From the NCBI GenBank assembly GCA_029242085.1, contig JAQWUP010000036.1, positions 1-64,000 on the forward strand: a stretch of DNA of 64,000 nucleotides, in the 5' to 3' direction. Below, piece after piece: positions 8,352 through 17,061 of this stretch. Every line of letters begins with the position of its first letter. The stretch's first letter is position 1. The stretch is from Porticoccaceae bacterium (GTDB lineage: Bacteria > Pseudomonadota > Gammaproteobacteria > Pseudomonadales > Porticoccaceae). Below the pieces are notes generated by a model, which was given only the letters and a program-made list of their open reading frames with translations, did no database searches and had not been told where the DNA came from. A program made the translations under genes and the position numbers.

Positions 8352-9767
8352 ATGAAGTATCTTTACTTATATTTTTTCTTAACAGTTTCTTGGAGTTTAA
8401 ATTTGTTGGCTCTTCCTCTAGATATTGAAAATATGAAACTTTTCGAACCTCAAAGTCAGGGAATGAAAAACACAATGAGCAGTGAGCTCGATGAGGTCAT
8501 AACACAATTTATAGAGGATGAAAAAATACAAGGTGCCGTTGTAGCAGTAAGCCGCTTTGGTAACCCGATATATTTTTCAGCACATGGATTAGCCGATGTT
8601 CCAAAAAAAATTGCGATGGAAAAGGATTCAATGTTTCAAATGTGGTCCTCCACCAAACCAGTTCTTGGAGTAGCTGCGATGATTGCCGTTGAACGTGGTC
8701 TTTTTAGTCCAGAGGATGAGGTGGGGAAGTATCTTCCAAATTTTAACGGTATTGAAGTTGCTGTATTGGATGATCCAAAAGACAAAGATATTTCACCCTT
8801 GGGAGTTTACGCCCAGATGGGTGGTGAGACTGGTTTTTTTTCAAGCTTATATTGGAGAGTGTGGTCGTGGTTCTCTGATGGATACTACATTGGTTATATT
8901 CCAGAACGTCGGTTAGTTAAATCCAACAAACCAATTACCATTCATCACTTGCTAACTCATACAGCAGGACTAGGAACCAATGGGCTTGGCCAGGCTATTG
9001 CCCCTTGGAATGCCAAACTTACGTCTAGTAAGGATGGAGGTACAAAAGAAGAAAATGCATTTCTCAATGACGTCACTATAGGATCTTTGACCGACATGAT
9101 TTCCGAGGGCCCTTTGGACTTTCAGCCGGGTTCAAGATTTTCCTATAGTGGATTCATGGGATTAGATGTTGTTGCTCACATAATTGAAATTACATCTGGA
9201 CAACCTTTTGATGAGTTCGTTAAAACTAATATTTTTGATCCACTATATATGCACGATACCTACTGGAACGTGCCTAGTGAAAAATTCAATCGAATTGTGA
9301 GTATAAGCGGTGGTGGTAAGGATGGAAGTAAACCCGCTGGAGAAACAAAATTTTTCTCAGGTTCTGTTGGTTTGATTAGTACCGCAAAGGACTATCTCCA
9401 TTTTGAGAATATGTTGCTTAATAAAGGTGAGTTTTTGGGTCAACGAATACTGTCAGAAGCTGCCGTTAATTTAATGTCAACTAATCAAATAGGTGATTTA
9501 TTCTCAAAACAAAACCCGAAGGTGAAAGAGGGTTCAGAAGGGTTTGGATATACAGTCTCTGTTACGCTTGATCCGGAAAAAGCTTCACTAAAACGAGGCA
9601 AAGGTTCATTTGGCTGGGCTGGTGCTGCAGGGACTATATCTTGGACAGATCCAGAAAATGATATAAATGTTGTTATAATGGTGCAACAGCCTACCAAGGA
9701 GTTTCCGGAGGCTATAGCGAGGGTGGTCTTCAATTCGGTGAACAGAGAGATAAAAATAATACAATAA
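8352..9767 (+). CDS. Secreted serine hydrolase, beta-lactamase/class C (EstB-like) family
   Basis: An exported esterase or peptidase-like enzyme of the penicillin-binding/class C beta-lactamase fold, 471 residues. A hydrophobic signal peptide spans residues 1-21 or so. The active-site pair is Ser99-x-x-Lys102 in WSSTKP and Tyr265 in YSG (normally Y-x-N), with a C-terminal FGWAGAAGT block matching the H/K-x-G region. Members usually cleave esters or lactones, not antibiotics. The gene is clearly A+T-richer than its neighbours, with many AAA, TTT and AAT codons, suggesting recent acquisition or a different history. It follows the alcohol dehydrogenase by 54 nt but has its own TTGGAG ribosome site. 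It converges with the gene at 9804. Confidence 0.88.
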   Translation: MKYLYLYFFLTVSWSLNLLALPLDIENMKLFEPQSQGMKNTMSSELDEVITQFIEDEKIQGAVVAVSRFGNPIYFSAHGLADVPKKIAMEKDSMFQMWSSTKPVLGVAAMIAVERGLFSPEDEVGKYLPNFNGIEVAVLDDPKDKDISPLGVYAQMGGETGFFSSLYWRVWSWFSDGYYIGYIPERRLVKSNKPITIHHLLTHTAGLGTNGLGQAIAPWNAKLTSSKDGGTKEENAFLNDVTIGSLTDMISEGPLDFQPGSRFSYSGFMGLDVVAHIIEITSGQPFDEFVKTNIFDPLYMHDTYWNVPSEKFNRIVSISGGGKDGSKPAGETKFFSGSVGLISTAKDYLHFENMLLNKGEFLGQRILSEAAVNLMSTNQIGDLFSKQNPKVKEGSEGFGYTVSVTLDPEKASLKRGKGSFGWAGAAGTISWTDPENDINVVIMVQQPTKEFPEAIARVVFNSVNREIKIIQ

Positions 9768-9803
9768 AAACACCAAAAGACTGGTTCGGAGTGAATGTCA
9801 TTG

Positions 9804-11357
9804 CTAGACAAGCACAGCTTCTACCAGTCTGGGACCTGGACTGCTGATGGCGTCCTTCAGTGCCGAAGAAAACTCATCTGTCGTTGTTGCACTGGATGCG
9901 GGAACACCCATTCCCGTTGACAGTGATACCCAGTCGAGCGTCGGGTTGGTCAGGTCAAGCAGCGACAGTGCTTTGTTACTCGGATCCTCAACGCCAACCC
10001 GTCCTAATTCAATATTGAGAATACCGTAACTATTATTTTTCAGTATGATAATAGTTACATCGAGATTTTCCCTCGCCATCGTCCAAAGTGCCTGCAGGGT
10101 ATACATTCCAGAGCCATCTGCCTGCAGTGCAATGACCTTCCTATCCGGGCAGGCCACTGCTGCACCCGTGGCAAGCGGAAGACCTTGTCCGATAGACCCA
10201 CCGGTGATAACTAGCCAGTCGTGTTTGGGCGCGGTAGACGCGTGATTATAGAAAGGCATACCATTAGTGCCCGCCTCATCTGAAACAATGGCATTTTGTG
10301 GCATCAGTGCGGCCGTGATTATGCCGGCTGATTGACGGGTCAGTTTGCCCTTTTCGAATGCCGGTGGAGGGGTGTGTTTCACAAGCTTCGGAGATGCAGG
10401 TGCTACCAGCTCGTCAGCGAGACAACGCAAGGTCCCTTCTGCATCAATATTAGAATGATCAAACTCAAATAAAGATGCGGATTCGGGGGACAGCCAACTC
10501 GGCTTGCCTGGATACGCGAAGAAGGCGACCGGCGGCTTGGAGCCGATAAACACCATCTGTTCGATACCCGAAAGAAGTTCAGTTGCCATTTCTGCAAAGT
10601 AGGGCAGTCGTTCTACCTCTACCCGACCAGCCCCTCGCTGCAGGCGCGCAGGCAGAGTCTCGCAAATAAGTCGCGCACCGGTAGCGGCGGCAATCCGACC
10701 GGCGTGAAACAGGGCAGTTTCACGCAGCGCTCTTCCACCCAAAAATAGAGCCCCTTGACCACTGCTCTTTAGTAAAGCGGCAGCTTCTTTGATCTCCGCA
10801 CTGCTTGGCTGTGCGGTTTCAGGTGCCGCTATGCTTGCAGACACCTCCGCGCCATCTGTCCAAGCATGGTCACCTGGGGCGATCAGGGTGCAAATTTGCC
10901 CAGGATAGGTAAGTGCTGAAGCGACAGATTCAGCGCCAGCAACCGCGAGATCTGAGGGCGATGTAGAGGTCCTCACCCAGTCAGACATGGGTGTAGCAAC
11001 CCCGACTATATTAGAGGTCAACGGAGCGTCATACTTCAAATGATCAGCTGCATGATCACCAACAATATTGATAATCGGTGTCCGGGCACGCTTAGCATTG
11101 TGTAGGTTGGCCAGACCATTTGCTAGACCGGGACCCAAGTGAAGCAGCGTCGCCGCTGGTTTGTCGGCCATACGCCCGTACCCATCTGCAGCGCCGGTCA
11201 CCACACCCTCAAATAATCCAAGAATAGCGCGCATGCCCTCTTGCTCACCGATTGCTGCAACGAGTTGCATTTCTGACGTACCAGGATTGGCAAAACAAAC
11301 GTCGACACCGTTGTTATACAGGGTCTGGATCAGCGCTTCAGCTCCATTCATTTTCAT
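9804..11357 (-). CDS. Thiamine diphosphate-dependent enzyme, acetolactate synthase / benzoylformate decarboxylase type
   Basis: A 517-residue ThDP enzyme with the three usual domains. The N-terminal pyrimidine-binding domain has the activating Glu in LGLFEGVVTGAADGYGRM. The central domain runs from about 190 to 330, and the C-terminal domain carries the ThDP-Mg motif as ADGSGMYTLQ...LKNNSYG (the usual GDG reads ADG). ITGGSIGQGLPLATGA is a typical strand-helix before it. Close relatives decarboxylate 2-oxo acids or cleave 2-hydroxyacyl-CoA; the length and lack of a long central insert favour a decarboxylase-like role over acetolactate synthase. ATG at 11357 follows TAGGAAACA. It is monocistronic, facing a 590-nt gap. 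The exact reaction is uncertain. Confidence 0.88.
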   Translation of the reverse strand: MKMNGAEALIQTLYNNGVDVCFANPGTSEMQLVAAIGEQEGMRAILGLFEGVVTGAADGYGRMADKPAATLLHLGPGLANGLANLHNAKRARTPIINIVGDHAADHLKYDAPLTSNIVGVATPMSDWVRTSTSPSDLAVAGAESVASALTYPGQICTLIAPGDHAWTDGAEVSASIAAPETAQPSSAEIKEAAALLKSSGQGALFLGGRALRETALFHAGRIAAATGARLICETLPARLQRGAGRVEVERLPYFAEMATELLSGIEQMVFIGSKPPVAFFAYPGKPSWLSPESASLFEFDHSNIDAEGTLRCLADELVAPASPKLVKHTPPPAFEKGKLTRQSAGIITAALMPQNAIVSDEAGTNGMPFYNHASTAPKHDWLVITGGSIGQGLPLATGAAVACPDRKVIALQADGSGMYTLQALWTMARENLDVTIIILKNNSYGILNIELGRVGVEDPSNKALSLLDLTNPTLDWVSLSTGMGVPASSATTTDEFSSALKDAISSPGPRLVEAVLV

Positions 11358-11948
11358 TGTTTCCTACATCTATTTTTAGTTGTGTATTTGCGAAAAGCGC
11401 CACTGTCAGGCAACATTTCCCTGCAAGCAAGACTGCAGCGATTGGCGACTTTATAGGATAACGTAATGTTTCTGGTGAGGGTAAAAACAAATTTATCGCT
11501 ACAGACAAATTCACCCAAATCAGATGCTGGTTAGGATGGCCGTTTAAATAGTTACTTAGCCCGGAAAATAATTCAGTCCCAGTTGATAGTTACACCTATT
11601 TAGGGAAAATAAAGGCGGATGTTTAGCGTTAGAAACAGTCCGAAATGGACATCGAGCACTTTTTTCTAAAACAGAAAATGCTGTTAATGGGTCAATTTCA
11701 GCTTACCCTATTTGGAGTTGTACCTGAGTTAATTTAACCTGACTTAAAGCTGAGATGCGGTTCAAATGTTCTTTTAAAAAATTTTGACCTGCCTTCCAGT
11801 TCTTTGAGTAGTCAGTTCAGGAAACCATTAAGTTGGTCAGTCAGGTCTGCATCGATAGTTGCCACGGCTGACCTCACAGTTTTGCCAAATAATTGTACAG
11901 TGAGACGGCATAAGGAAAACGCTGAGCGCGGCGCAATGAGGAGTTAAC
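11358..11948 (+). other. 590-nt gap without a recognisable gene
   Basis: No convincing coding sequence, RNA gene or terminator is seen. The only notable item is an ATTTGGGTGAATT element on the minus strand at 11509-11520, which resembles the shared regulatory motif and would face the thiamine-enzyme gene, but no good -35 hexamer follows at the usual 27-28 nt. Confidence 0.5.
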
Positions 11949-12650
11949 GTTAAAATTCTTATAATCAGTGATACCCATGACAACGCCATGGTATTACGCG
12001 CCGTGATCGATTCAGAGTAATACGCGGACCACTCTATATATCTCGGTGATGTTCTCTTATCGAGACCACAGGCAAACGAAACTGCAGAACTCTTGAGTTC
12101 GATGAATATTTATATTTCTATTCTGGACAATCACGATGATGAGTTGTCTGATCCCTCGAGATTTCCACACTGGCTAGTCGAGTAGATTCCTCTAAAAAGC
12201 CCTCAGCTCGCTGGATGCTATGATATAGCCGGTACAAAGATGTTCCTTCAGCACGATAAAATCGACAAACAGATACCTATTCTTCTTCCGAATGCTTCCA
12301 GTGAAAGTTTCGCCACGCTGGATGGCGACAGTGTTTGTCTACTAATCCTGTTTGGCTAAACGTATGTGCAGCTCTCTCGGAAAATAGGCAGTGAGACGTG
12401 CATCAATGAGGCAGTGTCGTGCTACCTCGATGTTGTAAGTGGCATGCTTGTTACGGCCTGTTTGAAGATGGTTTGTATTACCTACGCTAGGTCACCTATG
12501 ACCCAGCATAGTGGCTGGAAGTGCCGGAAAAGACCATCGCACTTGAGCCCTTTCAAGAATTCCACTAATGGTTAGCCGATGGCTCCTCTTATGGCTACGG
12601 TATTGGCGAGCGCGAGCCTTGGACAGATTTTACGGTTCGGGGGTTTAATT
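11949..12650 (+). pseudogene. Decayed second copy of the metallophosphoesterase at 666-1430
   Basis: Translation from 11949 gives ILIISDTHDNAMVLRAVI, then LGDVLLSRPQANETAELL, then ILDNHDDELSDPS, each matching the intact protein (SDIHGNADALRAVI, LGDALLSGPQAQETAELL, IMGNHDEELLDPS). The same frame carries stops at 12018, 12183 and 12357. After 12366 it continues with TYVQLSRKIG (intact: THIQFTREVG). A frame shift near 12450 then restores CYGLFED, VTYDP and finally YGIGEREPWTDF, the counterpart of FGIGENEPWTQF at the intact C terminus. Catalytic motifs have drifted (GNHD to DNHD, GHTH lost). The product cannot be made. It keeps almost full length, so decay was mainly by point mutation and small indels, with some internal loss. 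Confidence 0.9.
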
Positions 12651-12708
12651 GTTTAGGGACAATGGGGGATGTCATTTCCTATTTAAAGAGGCTTTAAATA
12701 GGCACCAC

Positions 12709-12764
12709 AAATGGGTGAAGTTGTGATCAGCAAATTTGGACTCATTGGGGTTTAGATATAGTCT
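12709..12764 (+). promoter_or_regulatory. Candidate activator site plus promoter for the cyclase pair
   Basis: AAATGGGTGAAG starts at 12709; TTGGAC (12736-12741) follows at exactly 27 nt. A -10-like TATAGT is at 12757-12762 (15 nt spacing) or TAGTCT at 12759-12764 (17 nt). A related AATGGGGGAT string lies 50 nt further upstream at 12661. The ATG at 12788 has a TGAGG site. Confidence 0.42.
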
Positions 12765-12787
12765 TAAAAAAACTATGAGGCAAAAAA

Positions 12788-13606
12788 ATGTTTTCACTTG
12801 AAGGATACCGAGAAATTGACTTGAGTCCCCGTGTCAAAGCTCGAATTCATAGAGCTGACGGCTCTATCGAGGAAGGTAACAGGGACCCCTACGGAAAACC
12901 CTGGGTGATGAAAGAAGGCGTGTTTCCCGGTGATAATTCTCTCTTTACATTGTACTGGGCGCCACCGGGTGACGAAGTCTGGCATCAAGAGCGTATGACA
13001 TCACACCATGGTTCACATGTTCAGGGAGGTAAGGGTCATATCAGTCATTGGGCTGGCATGCCCGCCGATATGCATGGGCTTTGGGAAATGCCTCTTGAAA
13101 CCTTTATCGGTGAGGCTGCGGTTTGTAATTTAACCGATTTGGCCCCGCGGGAAATTACTGATCCCAATGAGTATCCTCGTGGCGAGGGCTGGAATATGAA
13201 GAGCAAATCCGGTGACCTGCGCGGGCAAGAGATTCTGCCGGACCATCTGGACAGCATTCAAAAAGGCGATATTGTACTGATGACCAGCCCATTCAATGGT
13301 TTGGAAAGTCCATGGCTGTCGCAGCGCACCGCAGAATGGCTAATCAATGACCGGCAGATCAAAATGCTCGGTTTAGGTGCACTGGGTATCGAGTGGCAAT
13401 ATGACTTAAAGGTTCCCTCCCCACATAATTCACCGCTGCGACGGATGTTTCTCGGCGCCAATATTCCCATCGCACACCCCCTGGTCAACATTGAGCGGAT
13501 CCGCTCACAGCGAGTGATCTACTTTGGTCTTCCGCTCAACTTCAAAAAATTTGAGGCCAGTTTTATTCGAGCGGTCGCATTCGAAGCGCCGGAGGCCAGC
13601 TTATGA
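12788..13606 (+). CDS. Cyclase-family metal hydrolase, first of a tandem pair
   Basis: A 272-residue protein of the 'cyclase' family (PF04199; kynurenine formamidase, isatin hydrolase and relatives), which use Mn or Zn to open amides, lactones or cyclic compounds. The metal motif region reads HHGSHVQGGKGH, where the usual form is H-x-G-T-H-x-D-x-P-x-H: the Asp ligand position holds Gln and the last His is displaced by one. EHxx-type ends and the GLGALGIEWQ block near residue 196 are otherwise typical. It overlaps the next gene by four bases (ATGA), so the two are translationally coupled and may form a heteromer or act on sister substrates. The unusual motif leaves the chemistry open. Confidence 0.85.
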   Translation: MFSLEGYREIDLSPRVKARIHRADGSIEEGNRDPYGKPWVMKEGVFPGDNSLFTLYWAPPGDEVWHQERMTSHHGSHVQGGKGHISHWAGMPADMHGLWEMPLETFIGEAAVCNLTDLAPREITDPNEYPRGEGWNMKSKSGDLRGQEILPDHLDSIQKGDIVLMTSPFNGLESPWLSQRTAEWLINDRQIKMLGLGALGIEWQYDLKVPSPHNSPLRRMFLGANIPIAHPLVNIERIRSQRVIYFGLPLNFKKFEASFIRAVAFEAPEASL

Positions 13607-14337
13607 TCAGTTTCAAGAACCGAAAGATTATAGATTTGACCGCCGAGCTTGTGTCGCGAGTCACGCGGCTTGACGGCTCCGTCGAAGAGGGGACAAAGGA
13701 TGTTTACGATATGCCGTGGATCGTCGAAGAGACGGTTAATGAAAGAGATAACACAATCGAGCATTTGGTTGGATCAAACCGGGCCACGATTCCTGAGTGG
13801 CCTATCGGTCCGCTGAGCGGCCATATGGGGACTCATATCCAATTAGGTGTGGGTCACAATGATAATTGGAAAGACCTCCCACCGGGTATGTTGGGAATAT
13901 GGGATATGCCATTGCCCACCTATTACGGTGAAGCTGTAATTTGCGACCTTGACCATCTCAAGGGAAAACCTATTCTTCAAGAACACCTGTCGAACATTCG
14001 CGAGGGCGATATTGTATTGATGCGCAGCAGTCATTCGGGAGATGACCAACCCTGGATTGAGGGCGATACCGCCTATTGGCTAGCTGAGCAAAAGAAAATC
14101 AAGATGCTTGGTGTTGGTGTTCCGGGAATTTCCTGGGAGACAAAAACACAGGTTGCTGAGCCCGAGAATAGTCCTACTCATAGGGCTATGACAGGTAACA
14201 ATATTCCCATTGTCTATCCACTCTCTAACTTATATGACATAAAAAGAGAACGGGTATTTTTCTTGAGCTTACCGCTGAATGTTGAGCGAATGGAGGGTAC
14301 ATGGGTTAGAGCAGTTGCTATTGAAGACTGTGATTAA
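13603..14337 (+). CDS. Cyclase-family metal hydrolase, second of a tandem pair
   Basis: A 244-residue paralogue of the preceding protein; both begin with an 'IDL(S/T)...R(A/V)..(A/L)DGS(I/V)EEG' segment and share the LPLNxx(R/K)xE(G/A) ending, so they arose by duplication. The motif here is HMGTHIQLGVGH, again with Gln where the family has a metal-binding Asp and with the final His moved by one position, so the change is shared and old, not a random lesion. GVGVPGISWE near residue 175 is the usual active-site loop. No signal peptide: cytoplasmic. The gene starts inside the stop codon of the upstream one. The TonB-dependent receptor follows after its own promoter. Confidence 0.85.
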   Translation: MISFKNRKIIDLTAELVSRVTRLDGSVEEGTKDVYDMPWIVEETVNERDNTIEHLVGSNRATIPEWPIGPLSGHMGTHIQLGVGHNDNWKDLPPGMLGIWDMPLPTYYGEAVICDLDHLKGKPILQEHLSNIREGDIVLMRSSHSGDDQPWIEGDTAYWLAEQKKIKMLGVGVPGISWETKTQVAEPENSPTHRAMTGNNIPIVYPLSNLYDIKRERVFFLSLPLNVERMEGTWVRAVAIEDCD

Positions 14338-14338
14338 A

Positions 14339-14395
14339 AAATGGGGGGATTGCACTAGGTCTAAGTTTGAGTGAGGCAAGGCTTTAGGCTTAAAG
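14339..14395 (+). promoter_or_regulatory. Candidate activator site plus promoter for the TonB-dependent receptor
   Basis: AAATGGGGGGATT starts at 14339, two bases after the stop of the cyclase gene. TTGAGT (14367-14372) follows at 28 nt, and a weak -10 candidate TTAAAG lies at 14390-14395. The leader to the receptor ATG at 14571 is long, about 170 nt. Confidence 0.4.
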
Positions 14396-14570
14396 TCTTG
14401 CTTGGAGAAAAAAATAATCCCAAGTAAGAAAAAACTAAAATAGATAAATGGAGAAGATCGTGAAGAAAAATTTAATATCAAATACGATAAAGAGTACCTT
14501 TTGTTCACCGGTGTCGACCTTTGTTCTTGCTCAGGGTGCAGGGGCGAAACAGAGATTTCTTGGAGAGATT

Positions 14571-16784
14571 ATGAAAAAAAGAAAGATAAGAGACTTGGTG
14601 ATCATCAGTATTGTTCTTCCTGGTTCGATGTGGGCAAGTGCTCAATCGAGTGATGCATCAGAAGTAGCCATGGAAGAGGTGACCGTAATGGCCACTGGCC
14701 GTGAAGAGTCGGTGATGGAGGTACCGCAATCGGTTCAAGTAATATCTCGAGAAATGCTCGAGCAGCCCATCTACAGTAATGTTCGCGATGTTTACAATCT
14801 AGTCCCCGGCGCCACTATAGGCATTACTCAGGGTGGTAAGGGTCCCGTGTCAGAGGGGATTATGCTCAGGGGTAGCGGATTAACACAAACCAACGCCGGT
14901 GCTAGCATGCAACCGGTCGGTTACTATATTGATGACATCCCCTACATCGACATTGGTGGACTGACCCCGCCTCCGCTAGGCACTTATGACTTCGCATCGA
15001 TTGAGGTGCTGCGGGGACCTCAGGGCACAACCTACGGGCAAGACTCTTCGGCGGGCAGCGTAATCATGAGAACGAGCCCGGTCGACCTCGAGAATTTTGG
15101 TTACCGAGTAAGTGCGGGCACGATGACTTACGCCAAGGGCAGCTACGGCAATGAGTACAGTGGGGTTATCAATGTGCCCATCGTGCAGGACTCGTTAGGC
15201 TTGAGGCTTGGCTTCGAATCTCAAGAGGATCCCGGGTATGGGGTTGTTCGTGGAAGGCCCGATGTTGAAGAGCCATTCAATACTGAGCGAGATACGCTTC
15301 GTGCAAAACTGACCTGGCTACCCGCCGAGGGATCAGAAGTCACCCTGTCCCATAGTCGGTGGAACACACGCTACAGGTTCATCCCCGGTTCGAACATTAT
15401 CGATTCATCAAACGGTGTGATGGAGGTCATCCCACTTTCCTGGGATTTTGGTCTAGAGGAGTTCCCTAGCGGAATCCCTGTCAATAATTATGACGTCGAG
15501 TGGACCAGTGCAAAGATCCAAGTAGATCTCGGATTCGCGTCTATGACCTACTCTGGGGGTAAAGTAGATGTATCCGATAGGGATTACAACGATGAAAACA
15601 TTGCCTATGGTATTGTTAGTTTAACCAACATGCCAGCAGAGACAACGACTCACGAGATCAGGTTGGTGTCTTCAGGTGATGGCCCAATCGGATGGATTTT
15701 AGGATATCTTGACATGGAAGGGGAGAGCCAGACGGATTTATTTTATAACTACGCATCCTACGGCGAGTACTCTGAACTGACCTCGGTCGATCTCGACGCG
15801 ACTGCAATATATGGCGAGGTTACCTATCGCTTCAGTGAACAGGTGTCCGTGTTCGGTGGTCTGCGCAAGCAGGACGAGGATCGGAAAGAAGTTGTCGGCG
15901 GAGTGCTGCGTGCGGCAGGCGATCCCGCAAGTGGCCCATGGACTGGCTTTGCTTACACGGATAGCGATAGTAGTTACAGTTACGACAATATTAGCTATCG
16001 CGTTGGTGTAAGGGTAAACCCGCGGGAAAATGGCATCGTTTACCTGACTCGATCAAGTGCCGCACGTGCGCCACTCCTACAGACACCTGAGGGCCGCATC
16101 CAATTTCGCGCGCAGGGACTTCCCATAAGTGATTCCAACGCGTCTGAGGTCGTGAGCACTGAGTTAGGAACAAAGTGGACCTTAATGGATGGAGCCATGA
16201 ACCTAGAGCTCGTGTATGCCCTATCAGAGTGGGAGGATATCCCGCTTTACGCTGGTAGCGTATCAATTGGGGGAACAGATGCAGACGTGAAAAGCTTGGA
16301 GGCTATGGTCTCCTGGCAGCTAACAGATAACTTTTCCCTTTCCTACGCAGGCGCATACACGGACAGCGAGGTGACAGGAGTGCCCGCGGTTGACAGCATC
16401 GAAGGTGTCACATACCCATCAGCCATCACCCGGGGAGGAGAGCTCTATAACTACTCGCCGATGACCCACTCCTTAACTGCCAATTACTCTATGATGCTTG
16501 AATCTGGGTGGCAGGGATACGCGGGTGGAACATTTGCCAGAAGAGAGGCGCCCGACGGGTTCAGCTCGGTACTTACGCCCAGCGGTTATATCACAGCACC
16601 AAGCGACTACGAGGTGCTCAACCTCAGCGCAGGTGTCAGAAAAGATCAATGGGATATCAACTTTTCTATACAAAATGCGACAGATTACGATGAGCAGTAC
16701 ACACCGGATTATTCGGGTGTTAACCAGTCGATACTGATGTTCCCGCGCTCATTCCATGTAAGGGTTAGTTACAGTACTTTTTAG
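14571..16784 (+). CDS. TonB-dependent outer-membrane receptor
   Basis: A 737-residue outer-membrane channel that imports a bulky substrate using TonB energy. Signal peptide: MKKRKIRD followed by a hydrophobic stretch ending at WASAQS. The TonB-box/plug start is EEVTVMATGREES; the plug shows VPQSVQVISREML and IEVLRGPQGTTYGQDSSAGSV, typical of the 'iron complex outer-membrane recepter' group that in marine and sphingomonad-like bacteria also takes up organic substrates. The 22-strand barrel ends on the usual C-terminal aromatic (VSYSTF). I chose 14571 because TTGGAGAG precedes it and the signal peptide begins there; an upstream in-frame ATG at 14448 would bury the signal. Its position between hydrolase and sulfatase genes suggests import of the compound degraded here. 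Confidence 0.93.
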   Translation: MKKRKIRDLVIISIVLPGSMWASAQSSDASEVAMEEVTVMATGREESVMEVPQSVQVISREMLEQPIYSNVRDVYNLVPGATIGITQGGKGPVSEGIMLRGSGLTQTNAGASMQPVGYYIDDIPYIDIGGLTPPPLGTYDFASIEVLRGPQGTTYGQDSSAGSVIMRTSPVDLENFGYRVSAGTMTYAKGSYGNEYSGVINVPIVQDSLGLRLGFESQEDPGYGVVRGRPDVEEPFNTERDTLRAKLTWLPAEGSEVTLSHSRWNTRYRFIPGSNIIDSSNGVMEVIPLSWDFGLEEFPSGIPVNNYDVEWTSAKIQVDLGFASMTYSGGKVDVSDRDYNDENIAYGIVSLTNMPAETTTHEIRLVSSGDGPIGWILGYLDMEGESQTDLFYNYASYGEYSELTSVDLDATAIYGEVTYRFSEQVSVFGGLRKQDEDRKEVVGGVLRAAGDPASGPWTGFAYTDSDSSYSYDNISYRVGVRVNPRENGIVYLTRSSAARAPLLQTPEGRIQFRAQGLPISDSNASEVVSTELGTKWTLMDGAMNLELVYALSEWEDIPLYAGSVSIGGTDADVKSLEAMVSWQLTDNFSLSYAGAYTDSEVTGVPAVDSIEGVTYPSAITRGGELYNYSPMTHSLTANYSMMLESGWQGYAGGTFARREAPDGFSSVLTPSGYITAPSDYEVLNLSAGVRKDQWDINFSIQNATDYDEQYTPDYSGVNQSILMFPRSFHVRVSYSTF

Positions 16785-16794
16785 GTGTATTCCA

Positions 16795-16826
16795 ATCGAG
16801 CGGCTCCGTAAAAAGGGTCGCTCGAT
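16795..16826 (+). terminator. Hairpin after the receptor gene
   Basis: ATCGAGCG (16795-16802) pairs perfectly with CGCTCGAT (16819-16826) around a 16-nt loop, ten bases past the stop codon. There is no clear T-run after it, so it may be a weak terminator or an mRNA 3'-end stabiliser. Confidence 0.5.
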
Positions 16827-16970
16827 CACCTAACGTTTCCTACTTCAATGCTTTACGGCTTCATTTAGGCGCTTGAGTGCTTTTATCAGGCAAAAAGTCT
16901 ACCAGCCGGAGCATTCTTCTTATCTTACTTTTGACTTAAGTGCTAGTCTCTGATGAGCTCTCCTTTCCTG

Positions 16971-16984
16971 TTTTATGGGTGAAA
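16971..16984 (+). promoter_or_regulatory. Shared regulatory element upstream of the sulfatase
   Basis: TTTTATGGGTGAAA here is identical over 13 bases to the right arm of the palindrome at 39764-39776. A TGC-TACCTT extended -10-like string lies at 17021-17029, at about the expected distance, but the -35 is poor. Less certain than the other instances. Confidence 0.35.
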
Positions 16985-17061
16985 GAGACCGGCCCTAAAG
17001 TGTTATCTTCATGTTAACCATGCTACCTTTTCAAGACTTTTAAAAGGTATGGAGGACTGTG

